64,000 nt of DNA from positions 310,001 to 374,000 of the forward strand of contig DATGLM010000057.1 of NCBI GenBank assembly GCA_035294125.1, read 5' to 3'. Position numbers and translations under genes: made by a program. Origin of the DNA: CADDYT01 sp035294125 (GTDB lineage: Bacteria > Chloroflexota > Ktedonobacteria > Ktedonobacterales > Ktedonobacteraceae). Below, piece by piece: positions 27,605-36,698 of this stretch. How positions within the stretch are numbered: the first letter of the stretch is position 1; each line of letters begins with the position of its first letter. The notes under the pieces are model-generated. The model was not told where the DNA came from and did no database searches. It was given only the letters and a program-made list of their open reading frames with translations.

Positions 27605-30157
27605 ATGGCAGAGACAGAATCTTCAAAAGCTGTTATCGGCGCGGCGCGGTCTCCTAAAGGAGGCAGCGATGGGGCAGGAGGCATTGCTGAAACTGTTGCG
27701 GCAGGTCAGGCACATCAAATTGCGCGGGTTCCTGGCCCAAAGTATGATTTTCGTAGCTTTGAACCGAAATGGCGAACAAGGTGGGAAGAGCAGGAGCTGT
27801 ACCGGATTGATTTGTACCATGTGGAGCGTCCCTACTACAATCTGATGATGTTTCCCTATCCCTCAGCCGAGGGGCTGCATGTCGGCAATGTCTACGCCTA
27901 CATCGGCTCCGACGTGCATGGACGTTGGAGAGCCATGCAGGGCTTTGATGTCTTTGAGCCAATGGGCTTTGATGCCTTCGGCATCCACAGTGAGAACTTC
28001 GCGATCAAGCGCGGCATCCATCCACGTATTTTGACGGCACGTAATATCAGGCATTTTCGCGAGGAGCAATTAAAACGCATTGGCAACCGTTTCGATTGGT
28101 CGCACGAACTGCACACGACGGACCCGCGCTACTACCGCTGGACGCAGTGGATTTTCGTGCAATTATTCAAGGGTGGGCTGGCGGAGCGCAAGGTGGCACC
28201 CGTGAACTGGTGTCCGAGGGATAAGACGGTTCTGGCCGACGAGCAGGTAATTGATGGGCGCTGCGAGCGCTGCGGCAGCATAGTCGAGCGTCGCTGGCTG
28301 GAGCAGTGGTTCCTGAAGCTGACGAACTACGCGCAGCGACTGCTGGATGACCTGGAGCAACTGGATTGGTCCGAACGGGTAAAGGTCGCGCAGCGCAACT
28401 GGATCGGGCGTTCCGAAGGGCTGGAATTCGGTATGGCGATTGATGGGATGCCTGAAGAGCGCGTACAGGTCTATACAACGCGGCCCGATACCATCTACGG
28501 CATGACCTTCGTTGCGTTGGCTCCTCAACACCCGCTGATTGCCCGTATTACGGCTCCTGCATATCGAAAGGCTGTGACCAGCTATCAGGAGACGATCAGC
28601 AGTGCGCAGGCAGGGCCGGAGCGCGCTATGACCGGCGCCTTTACCGGGGCCTACGCCTGGCATCCCTTGACGAGTGAGCGCATTCCCATCTGGGTGGCCG
28701 ATTTTGTGCTGGGAGAGCATGGCTCAGGAGCAGTGATGGGCGTGCCCGCGCACGACAAGACGGATCTGGCCTTTGCGCGAGCGATGGGTCTTCCCGTGCG
28801 AGGTGTTGTGATTCCCGCTCAAGCCTCTCAAGAGAGTGTCCAGCAAGAGGCTTTTGTGCAACCCGGTATTCTGGTCGATTCGGGTGAGTATACGGGAATG
28901 ACATCCAGGCAGGCGTGTGCGGCGATGACAGACTGGTTTGAAGCTCAAGGGCTGGGCAAGCGCGCTGTGAAATATCGCCTGCGCGACTGGCTGATCAGTC
29001 GCCAGCGCTACTGGGGACCGCCCATTCCGATCATCTACTGTCCTGTGCATGATGCTGTACCTGTTCCTGAAGATCAGTTGCCGGTTGTGCTGCCGGATGT
29101 TGAGAACTGGATGCCGACCGGAACAGGAGCATCTCCCCTGGCTGCCGTCGAGAGCTTCGTGAATACCACCTGCCCTATCTGCGGGCGGCCCGCGCGCCGC
29201 GAGACGGATGTGAGCGACAACTTCCTGGACTCGTCGTGGTACTTCCTGCGCTACCCATCCAGTGATGATGAGACGCAGCCGTGGGACCCTGAATTGACGC
29301 GCAAGTGGCTGCCTGTAGATATGTGTATCGGGGGGGCCGAGCACAGCGTGCTGCATCTGATGTACGTGCGTTTCATCACCATGGCCCTGCACGATCTGGG
29401 CTACCTGGATTTCTCCGAGCCGTTCAAGCGTTTCCGCGCCAACGGCACCATTACAAAGGACGGGGCAAAGATCTCCAAGTCCAGGGGCAATGTCGTCAAT
29501 CCCGATGCCTACATCGAGCATTTTGGTGTGGACGTCTTCCGGGTCTACCTGATGTTTATGGGGCCATACGAAGGAGGCGGCGATTTCAGTGATCGCGGCA
29601 TCAGTGGTGTGGTACGTTTTCTGGATCGAGTATGGCGGCTGATCCAGCGTTTGGGGTCTCATGCGCCAATGCAGGGGCCTCCTGGAGAGGCGAAGCGAGC
29701 CATGCACCTCGTCATCAAGCGGGTCACAGAAGATATAGCGTCCTTGAAATACAACACGGCCATCGCTGCCTTGATGGAATATCTGAATGCTCTGGAAAGC
29801 AGGCAAGATGCGCCAGCACGGGAAGAACTGGAAACCTTGCTGTGCCTGCTGGCTCCTTTCGCACCCTACATCACTGAGGAACTGTGGGAGCAGTTGGGTC
29901 ATCAAACATCAATTCACACATTCTCCTGGCCCACGTTCGATCCCAATAGTATCCAGTCAGATATACTAACGATACTTGTGCAGGTAAACGGGCGCGTGCG
30001 TGACCGTATCGAGGTTTCATCTAGCGCCTCAGAGGGTGAGATAAAGCAGCGGGCATTGTCAGCCGGAAAGATCCAGCGTTTCGTAGTGGGGCAGAATGTG
30101 AGCCGGGTAGTGTATGTACCCGGCAGGCTGGTGAATATTGTGACGCTCCAGGCTTAA
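27605..30157 (+). CDS. leuS: Leucyl-tRNA synthetase
   Basis: This class I synthetase charges tRNA-Leu. The HIGH-type motif is HVGN in YPSAEGLHVGNVYAYIGSD, the editing (CP1) domain lies about 240-420 with VYTTRPDTIYGMTFV, and the KMSKS-type motif is KISKS in TKDGAKISKSRGN. Zn-type cysteines are present in NWCPRDKTV with CERCG and in CPICG. The ATG at 27605 has AAGGAGG four bases upstream and follows the T-box terminator; a longer frame to 27449 lies inside the T-box and is rejected. The first 45 residues are a Gly/Ala-rich leader that most LeuRS lack. The length of 850 residues is otherwise normal. Confidence 0.97.
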   Translation: MAETESSKAVIGAARSPKGGSDGAGGIAETVAAGQAHQIARVPGPKYDFRSFEPKWRTRWEEQELYRIDLYHVERPYYNLMMFPYPSAEGLHVGNVYAYIGSDVHGRWRAMQGFDVFEPMGFDAFGIHSENFAIKRGIHPRILTARNIRHFREEQLKRIGNRFDWSHELHTTDPRYYRWTQWIFVQLFKGGLAERKVAPVNWCPRDKTVLADEQVIDGRCERCGSIVERRWLEQWFLKLTNYAQRLLDDLEQLDWSERVKVAQRNWIGRSEGLEFGMAIDGMPEERVQVYTTRPDTIYGMTFVALAPQHPLIARITAPAYRKAVTSYQETISSAQAGPERAMTGAFTGAYAWHPLTSERIPIWVADFVLGEHGSGAVMGVPAHDKTDLAFARAMGLPVRGVVIPAQASQESVQQEAFVQPGILVDSGEYTGMTSRQACAAMTDWFEAQGLGKRAVKYRLRDWLISRQRYWGPPIPIIYCPVHDAVPVPEDQLPVVLPDVENWMPTGTGASPLAAVESFVNTTCPICGRPARRETDVSDNFLDSSWYFLRYPSSDDETQPWDPELTRKWLPVDMCIGGAEHSVLHLMYVRFITMALHDLGYLDFSEPFKRFRANGTITKDGAKISKSRGNVVNPDAYIEHFGVDVFRVYLMFMGPYEGGGDFSDRGISGVVRFLDRVWRLIQRLGSHAPMQGPPGEAKRAMHLVIKRVTEDIASLKYNTAIAALMEYLNALESRQDAPAREELETLLCLLAPFAPYITEELWEQLGHQTSIHTFSWPTFDPNSIQSDILTILVQVNGRVRDRIEVSSSASEGEIKQRALSAGKIQRFVVGQNVSRVVYVPGRLVNIVTLQA

Positions 30158-30246
30158 TTGGAGGTCAGGGTATAATGCCATAGGTGTAAGTGTCTCGAAA
30201 GTTTCTGTCAATCTACTTCTGGCCTGGTATCCTCTTAAAAACAAGA

Positions 30247-30283
30247 AAGCCAGAGAACCATGTGGATTCTCCGGCTCTTTTGT
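30247..30283. terminator. Bidirectional terminator between leuS and glnA
   Basis: AGCCAGAGAACC pairs, with two mismatches, with GGATTCTCCGGCT. TTTTG follows on the plus strand and a T-rich end lies on the minus strand. It sits between two convergent genes and would serve both. Confidence 0.65.
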
Positions 30284-30314
30284 TTCCGAAGGAGATCAGG
30301 CAACGAGTTATTTT

Positions 30315-31748
30315 TTAAGCGTCGTAGTAGAGGGCGAACTCAATGGGGACGGGGCGCAGGCGCACCTCGTCGGCCTGAGCACGCTTCAGATCGACGTAAT
30401 GCTCGATCAGGTCGCGCGTGAAGACACCGCCTTCCAGCAGGAATTCGTAGTCACTCTCAAGCGCGGCCAGCGATTCGTCCAGCGAACCCGGAACGGAGCG
30501 GCGCTTGCTCAGCTCTTCCCTGGACATGTGGTAAAGATCCTGGTCGACCGGGCCGAAGCAATGATCGCTCGGCTCAATCTCGCGCCGAATGCCATCGAGA
30601 CCGGCCATGAGCAGGGCGGAGAACAACAGGTAGGGGTTCGCCGTCGGGTCGGGCGGGCGGAACTCGATGCGCTTGGCCGCCGGATTGTCGGTGAGCGGAA
30701 TGCGCACGGCGGCGCTGCGGTTGCCCTTCGAGAAGACCAGGTTGACCGGTGCTTCAAAACCCGGAACGAGGCGCTTGTAGCTGTTCGTCGTTGGGGCGGC
30801 AATGGCGAGGATGGCCGCAGCGTGCATCAACAGACCGCCGATATAGGAACGAGCCAGCTTCGAGATACCGGCATAGCCATCGGGATCGTAGAAGAGGGGC
30901 TTGCCTTCCTTCCAGAGGCTTTGGTGGGTGTGCATGCCGGAGCCGTTGTCGCCGAAGATTGGTTTGGGCATGAAGGTGACGGTCTTGCCATGCCTGCGCG
31001 CCGTGTTCTTGACGACGTACTTGTACAGCAGAATGTTGTCGCCGGTCTTCGTCAGAGTGTTGAAGCGAATGTCGATTTCGGCCTGTCCTGCCGCGCCGAC
31101 CTCGTGGTGCTGCGCCTCGACCGGGATACCCAGCTCCTCAAGCATCAGCGTCATCTCAGCGCGAATATCTTGCAGCGTGTCGTTGGGTGCGACGGGGAAG
31201 TAGCCTTCCTTGACGCGCATGCGATGGCCCAGGTTGGGAGTACCGCCATTGCGCCCGGTGTTCCAGGCCGCCTCGTTCGAGTCTACTTCAACATACTGGA
31301 TGTTGTCGGTTGACTTGTAACGGACATCGTCGAGAATGTAAAATTCGGCTTCCGGCCCGAAATAGCACGTGTCGGCGATGCCACTTGAACGCAGGTACTC
31401 TTCCGCCTTTTTGGCGATATAGCGTGGATCGCGGCTATAAGGCTTCTTGCTGCCAACGGGGCCGGGATGGGCGACGTTACATACCAGACTCAGCGTCGGG
31501 ACGCTGGTGAAGGGGTCCATAATAGCGGTGTCGGGGTCGGGAATTACCAGCATGTCGCTTTCGTTGATCGTCTGGAAACCGCGCACGCTGGAGCCATCGA
31601 ATGGGACGCCTTCGACAAAGGTTTCCGTCTTCAGTTCATGCAGCGGCACGCTGAAATGCTGCCATGTACCCGGCACATCGACAAATTTGAGATCAACCAG
31701 CTTCGCGCCGCGCTCTCTGGCAAACTGTAGTACATCTTCCGGGGTCAT
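30315..31748 (-). CDS. glnA: Glutamine synthetase, type I
   Basis: The enzyme makes glutamine from glutamate, ammonia and ATP as a dodecamer. The motifs are clear: FDGSSVRGFQ near the N-terminus, the metal-binding Glu in YFGPEAEFYILD, the ATP-binding KPIFGDNGSGMHTHQSLW, and RIEFRPPDPTANPYL. A Tyr in DQDLYHMSREEL occupies the usual adenylylation position, so control by GlnE-type modification is possible. The 477-residue length fits. The ATG at 31748 has AAGGAGG nine bases upstream. No glnB or amtB lies beside it. A 23-base palindrome about 210 bases upstream may be a nitrogen-regulator site. Confidence 0.97.
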   Translation of the reverse strand: MTPEDVLQFARERGAKLVDLKFVDVPGTWQHFSVPLHELKTETFVEGVPFDGSSVRGFQTINESDMLVIPDPDTAIMDPFTSVPTLSLVCNVAHPGPVGSKKPYSRDPRYIAKKAEEYLRSSGIADTCYFGPEAEFYILDDVRYKSTDNIQYVEVDSNEAAWNTGRNGGTPNLGHRMRVKEGYFPVAPNDTLQDIRAEMTLMLEELGIPVEAQHHEVGAAGQAEIDIRFNTLTKTGDNILLYKYVVKNTARRHGKTVTFMPKPIFGDNGSGMHTHQSLWKEGKPLFYDPDGYAGISKLARSYIGGLLMHAAAILAIAAPTTNSYKRLVPGFEAPVNLVFSKGNRSAAVRIPLTDNPAAKRIEFRPPDPTANPYLLFSALLMAGLDGIRREIEPSDHCFGPVDQDLYHMSREELSKRRSVPGSLDESLAALESDYEFLLEGGVFTRDLIEHYVDLKRAQADEVRLRPVPIEFALYYDA

Positions 31749-31953
31749 GCCCTCGTCCTCCTTAGTTATCGTGTAAATTCCGGCATCGTTGCTAGAACTC
31801 CTGGCCCGCGTTGCCTTTTCATCTTCATCATTCAGCTATTTTGCACAGGCATCATAACTGGCTCAGCACTATACTGAGCTAATTCATTGTACATAGCATA
31901 CCTGCCTCGTCTCGTTCTGACTACAGTTAGTTTATCTAAAAGTGATAGCCACG

Positions 31954-31976
31954 TTTTTGTGCAACATGCACAAAAA
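31954..31976. promoter_or_regulatory. Palindrome upstream of glnA, candidate operator
   Basis: TTTTTGTGCA and TGCACAAAAA are perfect 10-base arms around ACA. It lies between the divergent glnA and 32046 genes. It does not match the GlnR/TnrA consensus TGTNA-N7-TNACA closely. The 297-base spacer also holds GCTCAG/CTGAGC arms (31861-31866 and 31874-31879). Confidence 0.4.
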
Positions 31977-32045
31977 TAAAGCAGGCTTGCGTTCTGGTAC
32001 GTGAAGAAGGTAATATGATGGCAATGATAAAGGGGGGAGGAAAAC

Positions 32046-32741
32046 ATGGATTCTCTTGGGCATCCTACGGTCAAGCTGCCGCCGGAACCGGAGCCACATC
32101 CGCAGGTTCTTCGTCGGCTGCGTGCCTGGTTGCGCAGCCGCACAGGTCGCGTCATTTTTCCTATAGCTACTTTCGTTGCAGGTATGCTGACGGCGTTGAT
32201 TATCGTATTGCTGGTGATTCTGAGCTTTGGTGGGGATGAGCCGACCATCAGCAATCCAGTAGTATCAGGAGGAGATATCGTTATAGAGATTGGTCCGTCC
32301 TATATCACCCACCTTGTGGCACAAAACCTGCAAACGGCGGGTCTGCCGGGTACAGTGAAAAATGTGCAGGTAACGCTGGCTTCAGGGGATCGAATGACCG
32401 TGCAGGGCGATGACCAATTTTCCATGCTGGGAATCAGTTTTACCCGACGTCTCACTGTCATTCTGCAGCCATATACACGCACGTGCCAGCTACAGGTACG
32501 TGTCACCCATGCTGACCTGCAGGGTATTGATGTCACACATTTTGCCGCTAATTTCCAGGGCCAGATCAACAATCAGTTGCGTGTCAACACAGGCAGTTTG
32601 CCCCAGGGCTTCACCTACTGCGATGTTGGCGTGCGCACCACCCCTTCCGGCCTCTTCGTGACCTATATCGCGACGCCGATTGGCGATATTCATTCGTTTC
32701 TCTCCAGCGGGAGCAATCAAGATGGAAATGCGCAGCTTTAA
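32046..32741 (+). CDS. Membrane-anchored protein of unknown function
   Basis: The 231-residue protein has a charged cytoplasmic leader, one membrane segment (about 40-62, LTALIIVLLVILSF) and an external domain. The domain is strand-rich, with phrases such as VQVTLASGDRMTVQGDDQF and LQVRVTHADLQGIDV. It recalls the lipid-binding DUF2993/LmeA type only loosely, so no function is claimed. GGAGG lies six bases before the ATG. Its last 20 bases overlap the start of the methyltransferase gene, so the two are probably translated from one mRNA. Confidence 0.6.
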   Translation: MDSLGHPTVKLPPEPEPHPQVLRRLRAWLRSRTGRVIFPIATFVAGMLTALIIVLLVILSFGGDEPTISNPVVSGGDIVIEIGPSYITHLVAQNLQTAGLPGTVKNVQVTLASGDRMTVQGDDQFSMLGISFTRRLTVILQPYTRTCQLQVRVTHADLQGIDVTHFAANFQGQINNQLRVNTGSLPQGFTYCDVGVRTTPSGLFVTYIATPIGDIHSFLSSGSNQDGNAQL

Positions 32742-33528
32742 GGACTCCTGGAGCCAGATCGACCGAACCGCCGACCCGGTTTCCTACGTCCGCTACATGG
32801 ATGCGTTCAAGGAATCAGAGCACCCGGCGTACTGGTCGGAGCTGCGAAGTCATCTGCAGGCGCATGGTCATCGGGATATCCTGGATGTTGGTTGTGGGCT
32901 GGGAGCGAGTGTGCGCGTAGCTGCGAAGATCGTAGGCCCCGGCGGGCGCAGCGTCGGCCTGGATAACAGCGAGGCGATGCTGCAATCGGCACGCGAGCGC
33001 GCTAAGGGTCTGAATCTCCCCATCGAGTACTACCAGAGCGATGCTCACCACCTGCCGTTCGAAAACGACACCTTTGACTATAGCCACTCTGATGGCGTCT
33101 TCGATATCCTGCCCGACCCCGTGCGCGCCCTGGACGAGATGGTTCGCGTCACGCGGCCCGGCGGCTGTATCGAGATCACCGCCGAAGACTCGATGATGAT
33201 CGACGCGACCGACCGTACACTCACACGCAGGATCACAAGCTTTATCGAAGACCACGAAATGAATGGCTGGCTGGGGCGGCAGCTAGCCGGACTATTTAAA
33301 GAGCGCGGCCTGCTGGACGTAACAGTCACACCCAGAAACTGGGTGATAGAGGATTATGCCTTGTTTTCCCGGCTGGGCCTGCGGACCTTCCTCGCGAATG
33401 TGCAGGCGGCAGGCGTGGTGACAGCAGAGGAGGTCAGGCGCTGGCTGGCTGATCTGGAGCAGCGCTTCGCTCAGGGCCGTTTCTTCGCTGCGTTCTGTTT
33501 TTTTGAGGTCATGGGGCGCAAGCCATGA
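32722..33528 (+). CDS. Class I SAM-dependent methyltransferase
   Basis: The 268-residue protein has the SAM-binding motif I in ILDVGCGLGASVRVAA, an acidic residue at the end of strand two (VGLDNSEAML), motif II near SDAHHLPFENDTFD, and the post-motif VTRPGG. It belongs to the UbiE/Methyltransf_11 group; the substrate is not evident. The start at 32722 overlaps the previous gene by 20 bases and has GGAG eight bases upstream. The longer frame from 32680 would run 62 bases into the upstream gene and has no ribosome site. Confidence 0.85.
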   Translation: MEMRSFKDSWSQIDRTADPVSYVRYMDAFKESEHPAYWSELRSHLQAHGHRDILDVGCGLGASVRVAAKIVGPGGRSVGLDNSEAMLQSARERAKGLNLPIEYYQSDAHHLPFENDTFDYSHSDGVFDILPDPVRALDEMVRVTRPGGCIEITAEDSMMIDATDRTLTRRITSFIEDHEMNGWLGRQLAGLFKERGLLDVTVTPRNWVIEDYALFSRLGLRTFLANVQAAGVVTAEEVRRWLADLEQRFAQGRFFAAFCFFEVMGRKP

Positions 33529-33630
33529 GTTTGTTTATCTCGCGCTTCTGAAAAAGGTCGTGCAATTTTTCGGGAATCTGTTCTGTTCTACAACAATGCG
33601 CTTTCTAGCAGGTCTTTGCGAATCTGCGAC

Positions 33631-34035
33631 CTATAAGTCTTCAATGATGTGTTCGATATGCAGGTGGATGGTGACGCGCTGCTCTTTTGAGAACTGCTCC
33701 ATCATCTGCTCCTGAGCGCCCTTTTCGCCGTGATTAAGAACGGCGAGGCGATAAATGTCGCGCTGGGCAATATCCTGGTCATCAATGAGTTCGGCAGTGC
33801 CCTTGAGCGTCACGTAGTTGTAGCCATCTGGAACGCAGACGGAAATACGAGGGTCGGCAAGCATATTATTGTATTTCTTGCGACCCTTTTTCGTATTCAT
33901 CAGGATGGTATCGCCTTCGAGCAGATACCACATGACCGTCTGTTGGATGGTGTTATCGTCGTTGTACGTTGCCAGGACCGCGAAGCGGTGCTCGTTCAAG
34001 AAGGCACGCGCCCGTTTCGAGAGTTGTGCTGTCAT
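33631..34035 (-). CDS. PPOX-family, probably F420-dependent, small oxidoreductase
   Basis: This 134-residue protein is a split beta-barrel of the pyridoxamine-phosphate-oxidase-like family, with FAVLATYNDDNTIQQTVMWY, a GRKKYNNMLADPRISV segment and VTLKGTAEL. Proteins of this size next to F420 genes are mostly F420-binding reductases (FDOR type). It is the last gene of the F420 operon, 34 bases after the LLM oxidoreductase gene, and that context favours F420 over FMN. The substrate is unknown. Confidence 0.8.
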   Translation of the reverse strand: MTAQLSKRARAFLNEHRFAVLATYNDDNTIQQTVMWYLLEGDTILMNTKKGRKKYNNMLADPRISVCVPDGYNYVTLKGTAELIDDQDIAQRDIYRLAVLNHGEKGAQEQMMEQFSKEQRVTIHLHIEHIIEDL

Positions 34036-34069
34036 TGTTGCCTTGTTTTTCCTCGCTTTCTAAAATGGA

Positions 34070-35092
34070 CTACTGCGAAGCTGTTGCCTGCGTTGTCTGT
34101 GTCACCTTGCCGGTCAGGGCTGGAATGACATGCTCCCCATAAGCACGAATGAAGGCACTCTGATCGCGACCGACGTTATGGACATAGACGGCGTCGAAGC
34201 CGAGGTCGAAGAAGCCTTGCAGGTGCTGGCGGTGCTCGTCGAGGTTGGTTGAGATGAAGACGCGACCCTTGAAGTCTTCGGGGCGCACGATCTTCGCCAT
34301 GGCGGCGAAATCTTCTGGCGTGCGAATATCCTGCTTGGGGAAATTCATACCGCCGTTGGGCCACTCCTTCATCGCGTTCTCCACTGCCTGCTCGTAGGAG
34401 TCTGCCCAGGAGACGTGCAGTTGCAGCAGCTTGCGCATCTTGCTCGGGTCTTTGCCCGCCTCGCGAGCGCCCTTCTCGAAGTTGGCGAGCAGCATCCTCA
34501 GTTTGTCAGAGGCGGCGGCGGGTGTAATCAAGCCGTCGACCATGCGTCCGGCAGTTTCTGCCGTTTTGGGGCCGGAAGCCGCGATGTAGATGGGCGGCGG
34601 TGTGCTCGGCAGGCTGTAGAGGCGCGTGCTCTCCATCTTGATGTACTTGCCGTTATACCGCGCTTTCTTGCCTGAAAGCAATTGCTTGATAAGCTCGATG
34701 GATTCGATCATGCGTTCAAGACGAATGGGTGTTTCCGGCCAGTAATCAGCCACAACGTGCTCGTTGAGCGCCTCGCCGGTGCCGATGCCGAGCCAGAAGC
34801 GGCCCGGAAACATTCTCTCCAGTGTGGCCGCTGCTTGCGCCAGGATGGCCGGGTGATAGCGATAGGAGGCGGTGGTGACGCCGGGGCCAAAGTCCATGTG
34901 CTGCGTGGTGGCACCGAGCGCGCCCATCCACGACCACACGAAGGGGCTGTTGCCCTGTTCTGGTGTCCAGGGCTGGAAGTGATCGGAGGCCATGACACCG
35001 CCGAAACCTGCCTGCTCAGCCTCCTGACACCATTTCAGCAATTCATCAGGGCCGAACTGTTCAAGGGCTGCTGAATATCCAACTTCTGGCAT
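34070..35092 (-). CDS. F420-dependent LLM-class oxidoreductase (FGD-like)
   Basis: The 340-residue protein is a TIM barrel of the luciferase-like monooxygenase class. It follows the pattern of F420-dependent glucose-6-phosphate dehydrogenase relatives: VGYSAALEQFGPDELLKWC, VMASDHFQPWTPEQG, FGPGVTTASYRYHPA, FWLGIGTGEALNEH and the substrate/phosphate region YIAASGPKTAE. Members reduce F420 with sugar phosphates or alcohols and so feed other F420 enzymes. A good GGAG site precedes the ATG. It lies directly after cofC and before the PPOX gene, so it may be the source of reduced F420 in this cell. Confidence 0.85.
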   Translation of the reverse strand: MPEVGYSAALEQFGPDELLKWCQEAEQAGFGGVMASDHFQPWTPEQGNSPFVWSWMGALGATTQHMDFGPGVTTASYRYHPAILAQAAATLERMFPGRFWLGIGTGEALNEHVVADYWPETPIRLERMIESIELIKQLLSGKKARYNGKYIKMESTRLYSLPSTPPPIYIAASGPKTAETAGRMVDGLITPAAASDKLRMLLANFEKGAREAGKDPSKMRKLLQLHVSWADSYEQAVENAMKEWPNGGMNFPKQDIRTPEDFAAMAKIVRPEDFKGRVFISTNLDEHRQHLQGFFDLGFDAVYVHNVGRDQSAFIRAYGEHVIPALTGKVTQTTQATASQ

Positions 35093-35120
35093 AATTGCTC
35101 CTTTCTTCTCACAAGAAACG

Positions 35121-35747
35121 TTACGAGTAGTACGCTGTGAGTTCGTGCTGAACTCCTGCCTGAGACTCGTGTAATTCGCGGATATCGTCGATGGTGTCGA
35201 TGTCCCACGCCAGGCCAGTGCTATAGTATATACTAACGCTCAGTTGCCGCTTCCCGGCTGCCTGGACATGGTGTTGAAAACTATTGGCTCCAAAAAGATA
35301 GGGAATGGTCAACGGAGGCCGCACGAAGAGAGCATTGGTTCCGGTGCCTTCTCGTGATGGTGCGATGACAACGGGATGCCTTGCGGCGCGAGAAACCAGG
35401 GCGCGAATATCCTGTACGCGCAGGAGCGGGAGATCAGCTGAGATGGTCAGCAGCCCCGCTGCTCCCATGACTCGTATGCGCGTTGCTGCCGCACCCAGAG
35501 CAGCATTGTGTCCGTGTGCCTCTTCGGGCCACGCCTCTGCGCCCCAGCTTTGTGCGCGCTCCAGTACGCGCTCGTCTGGACTGACCACAACGACCTGTTC
35601 CAGCTCCTCACTTGCATGCAGGATGCACAGGACGTAGCGCAGCATATCCAGCACGAGCGTCTCGCGCTGTGTTGGCGACAGATGCGAGGCAAGACGGCTT
35701 TTCGCTTCGGTCAGTGTTTTTATCGGGACAAGTGCGTAATATCCCAT
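35121..35747 (-). CDS. cofC: 2-phospho-L-lactate (or PEP) guanylyltransferase CofC
   Basis: CofC/FbiD activates 2-phospholactate or phosphoenolpyruvate with GTP for F420 synthesis. The protein of 208 residues has the nucleotidyltransferase start ALVPIKTLTEAKSRL, the metal site in TISADLPLL, and the APSREGTGTNALF motif near residues 130-145. The gene starts six bases after the cofD stop and has only a weak AAGG ribosome site, so translation is probably coupled. Bacterial enzymes of this type commonly use phosphoenolpyruvate, which would give dehydro-F420 first. Confidence 0.9.
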   Translation of the reverse strand: MGYYALVPIKTLTEAKSRLASHLSPTQRETLVLDMLRYVLCILHASEELEQVVVVSPDERVLERAQSWGAEAWPEEAHGHNAALGAAATRIRVMGAAGLLTISADLPLLRVQDIRALVSRAARHPVVIAPSREGTGTNALFVRPPLTIPYLFGANSFQHHVQAAGKRQLSVSIYYSTGLAWDIDTIDDIRELHESQAGVQHELTAYYS

Positions 35748-35753
35748 GATGCC

Positions 35754-36686
35754 TTAAAATTCCACTCCTGCCGCCGTGAGCACGCTGCGTGCCAGTGCCG
35801 CTTTGGCCGCATCGTCTCGCATGATGGTATCAGTGGTCACGGTAGGAATGCCCAGGTCCTCGATTTCCTGCACAAGTTGGGCGTCCTGCTCATCGATGAC
35901 CATTACATCCAGGAAGTCGCGATAGCAGCGCGCCACTCCAACTGCCGAGACAGGGATGCCGAGGCCGCGCATCAGTTTATCAGCAGGCCCCTTGATCGGC
36001 GCGCCACCTACGATGGGGCTGACGGCTACCACCATGCCGCTCGCCTCGTGCAGCGCGTCGTGGATACCGGGAACGGAGAGGATGCTACCGATGCTGACGA
36101 TGGGGTTGCTGGGCGCGATCAGAATGGCTTCGGCCTCCTTGATGGCATCGATGACGCCGGGAGCTGGTTTGGCCGCGCTGGCTCCCACGAAGACGACATC
36201 CTGCACCTCGTCGGCACTCTGTCGTTTCACCATGTATTCCTCAAAGTGGAGCAGGCCCGCCGGGGTTTGAATGTGCGTGGCAACGGGTTGGTCGCTCATA
36301 GGCAGGAGCCGCAGTTGCAGGCCGAAGAGGCGGCGCAATTCGTCGGTGACCTCGCTCAATGTCTTGCCTTCACGCAGGCGATTGGTGCGGTGAATGTGTG
36401 TCGCGAGGTCGCGGTCGCCCAGCAAGAACCAGTCTTCGTTGCCATAGCGCGTCAATTGCTGCATCGTGTTGTAGGTATCGCCGCGTATGCCCCAGCCATT
36501 TTTTTCGTCAACCACGCCAGCTATCGTGTAGGTGACGATATCGAGATCGGGGGAGACGCGCAGCCCGTAGAACTCGCGATCATCGCCCGTGTTGCCGATG
36601 ACGGTGATGCGTTCCTGGGGGATAACCTGCACCAGGCCCTGTAAGAAGCGAGCCGCGCCTACTCCGCCGGCAAGTACAACAATCAT
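35754..36686 (-). CDS. cofD: 2-phospho-L-lactate transferase CofD (FbiA)
   Basis: CofD joins the activated lactate or enolpyruvate unit to the deazaflavin FO, giving F420-0 or dehydro-F420-0. The N-terminus MIVVLAGGVGAARFLQGL and the segments GNTGDDREFYGLRVSPDLD and APSNPIVSIGSIL are characteristic. The product of about 310 residues has normal length. I prefer the ATG at 36686; a TTG two codons upstream is closer to the GAGG site and is possible. It sits between the nitroreductase gene and cofC in the operon. The FO synthase gene (fbiC or cofG/cofH) is not in the window. Confidence 0.93.
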   Translation of the reverse strand: MIVVLAGGVGAARFLQGLVQVIPQERITVIGNTGDDREFYGLRVSPDLDIVTYTIAGVVDEKNGWGIRGDTYNTMQQLTRYGNEDWFLLGDRDLATHIHRTNRLREGKTLSEVTDELRRLFGLQLRLLPMSDQPVATHIQTPAGLLHFEEYMVKRQSADEVQDVVFVGASAAKPAPGVIDAIKEAEAILIAPSNPIVSIGSILSVPGIHDALHEASGMVVAVSPIVGGAPIKGPADKLMRGLGIPVSAVGVARCYRDFLDVMVIDEQDAQLVQEIEDLGIPTVTTDTIMRDDAAKAALARSVLTAAGVEF

Positions 36687-36698
36687 AGTCAATAAACC

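Noticed and set aside
28724..29905. Minus-strand open frame of 393 codons
   Set aside because: It lies opposite leuS and shows no protein family.
30399..31313. Plus-strand open frame of 304 codons
   Set aside because: It lies opposite glnA, whose motifs are complete.
35508..36644. Plus-strand open frame of 378 codons
   Set aside because: It lies opposite cofC and cofD and is a shadow of high-GC coding sequence.
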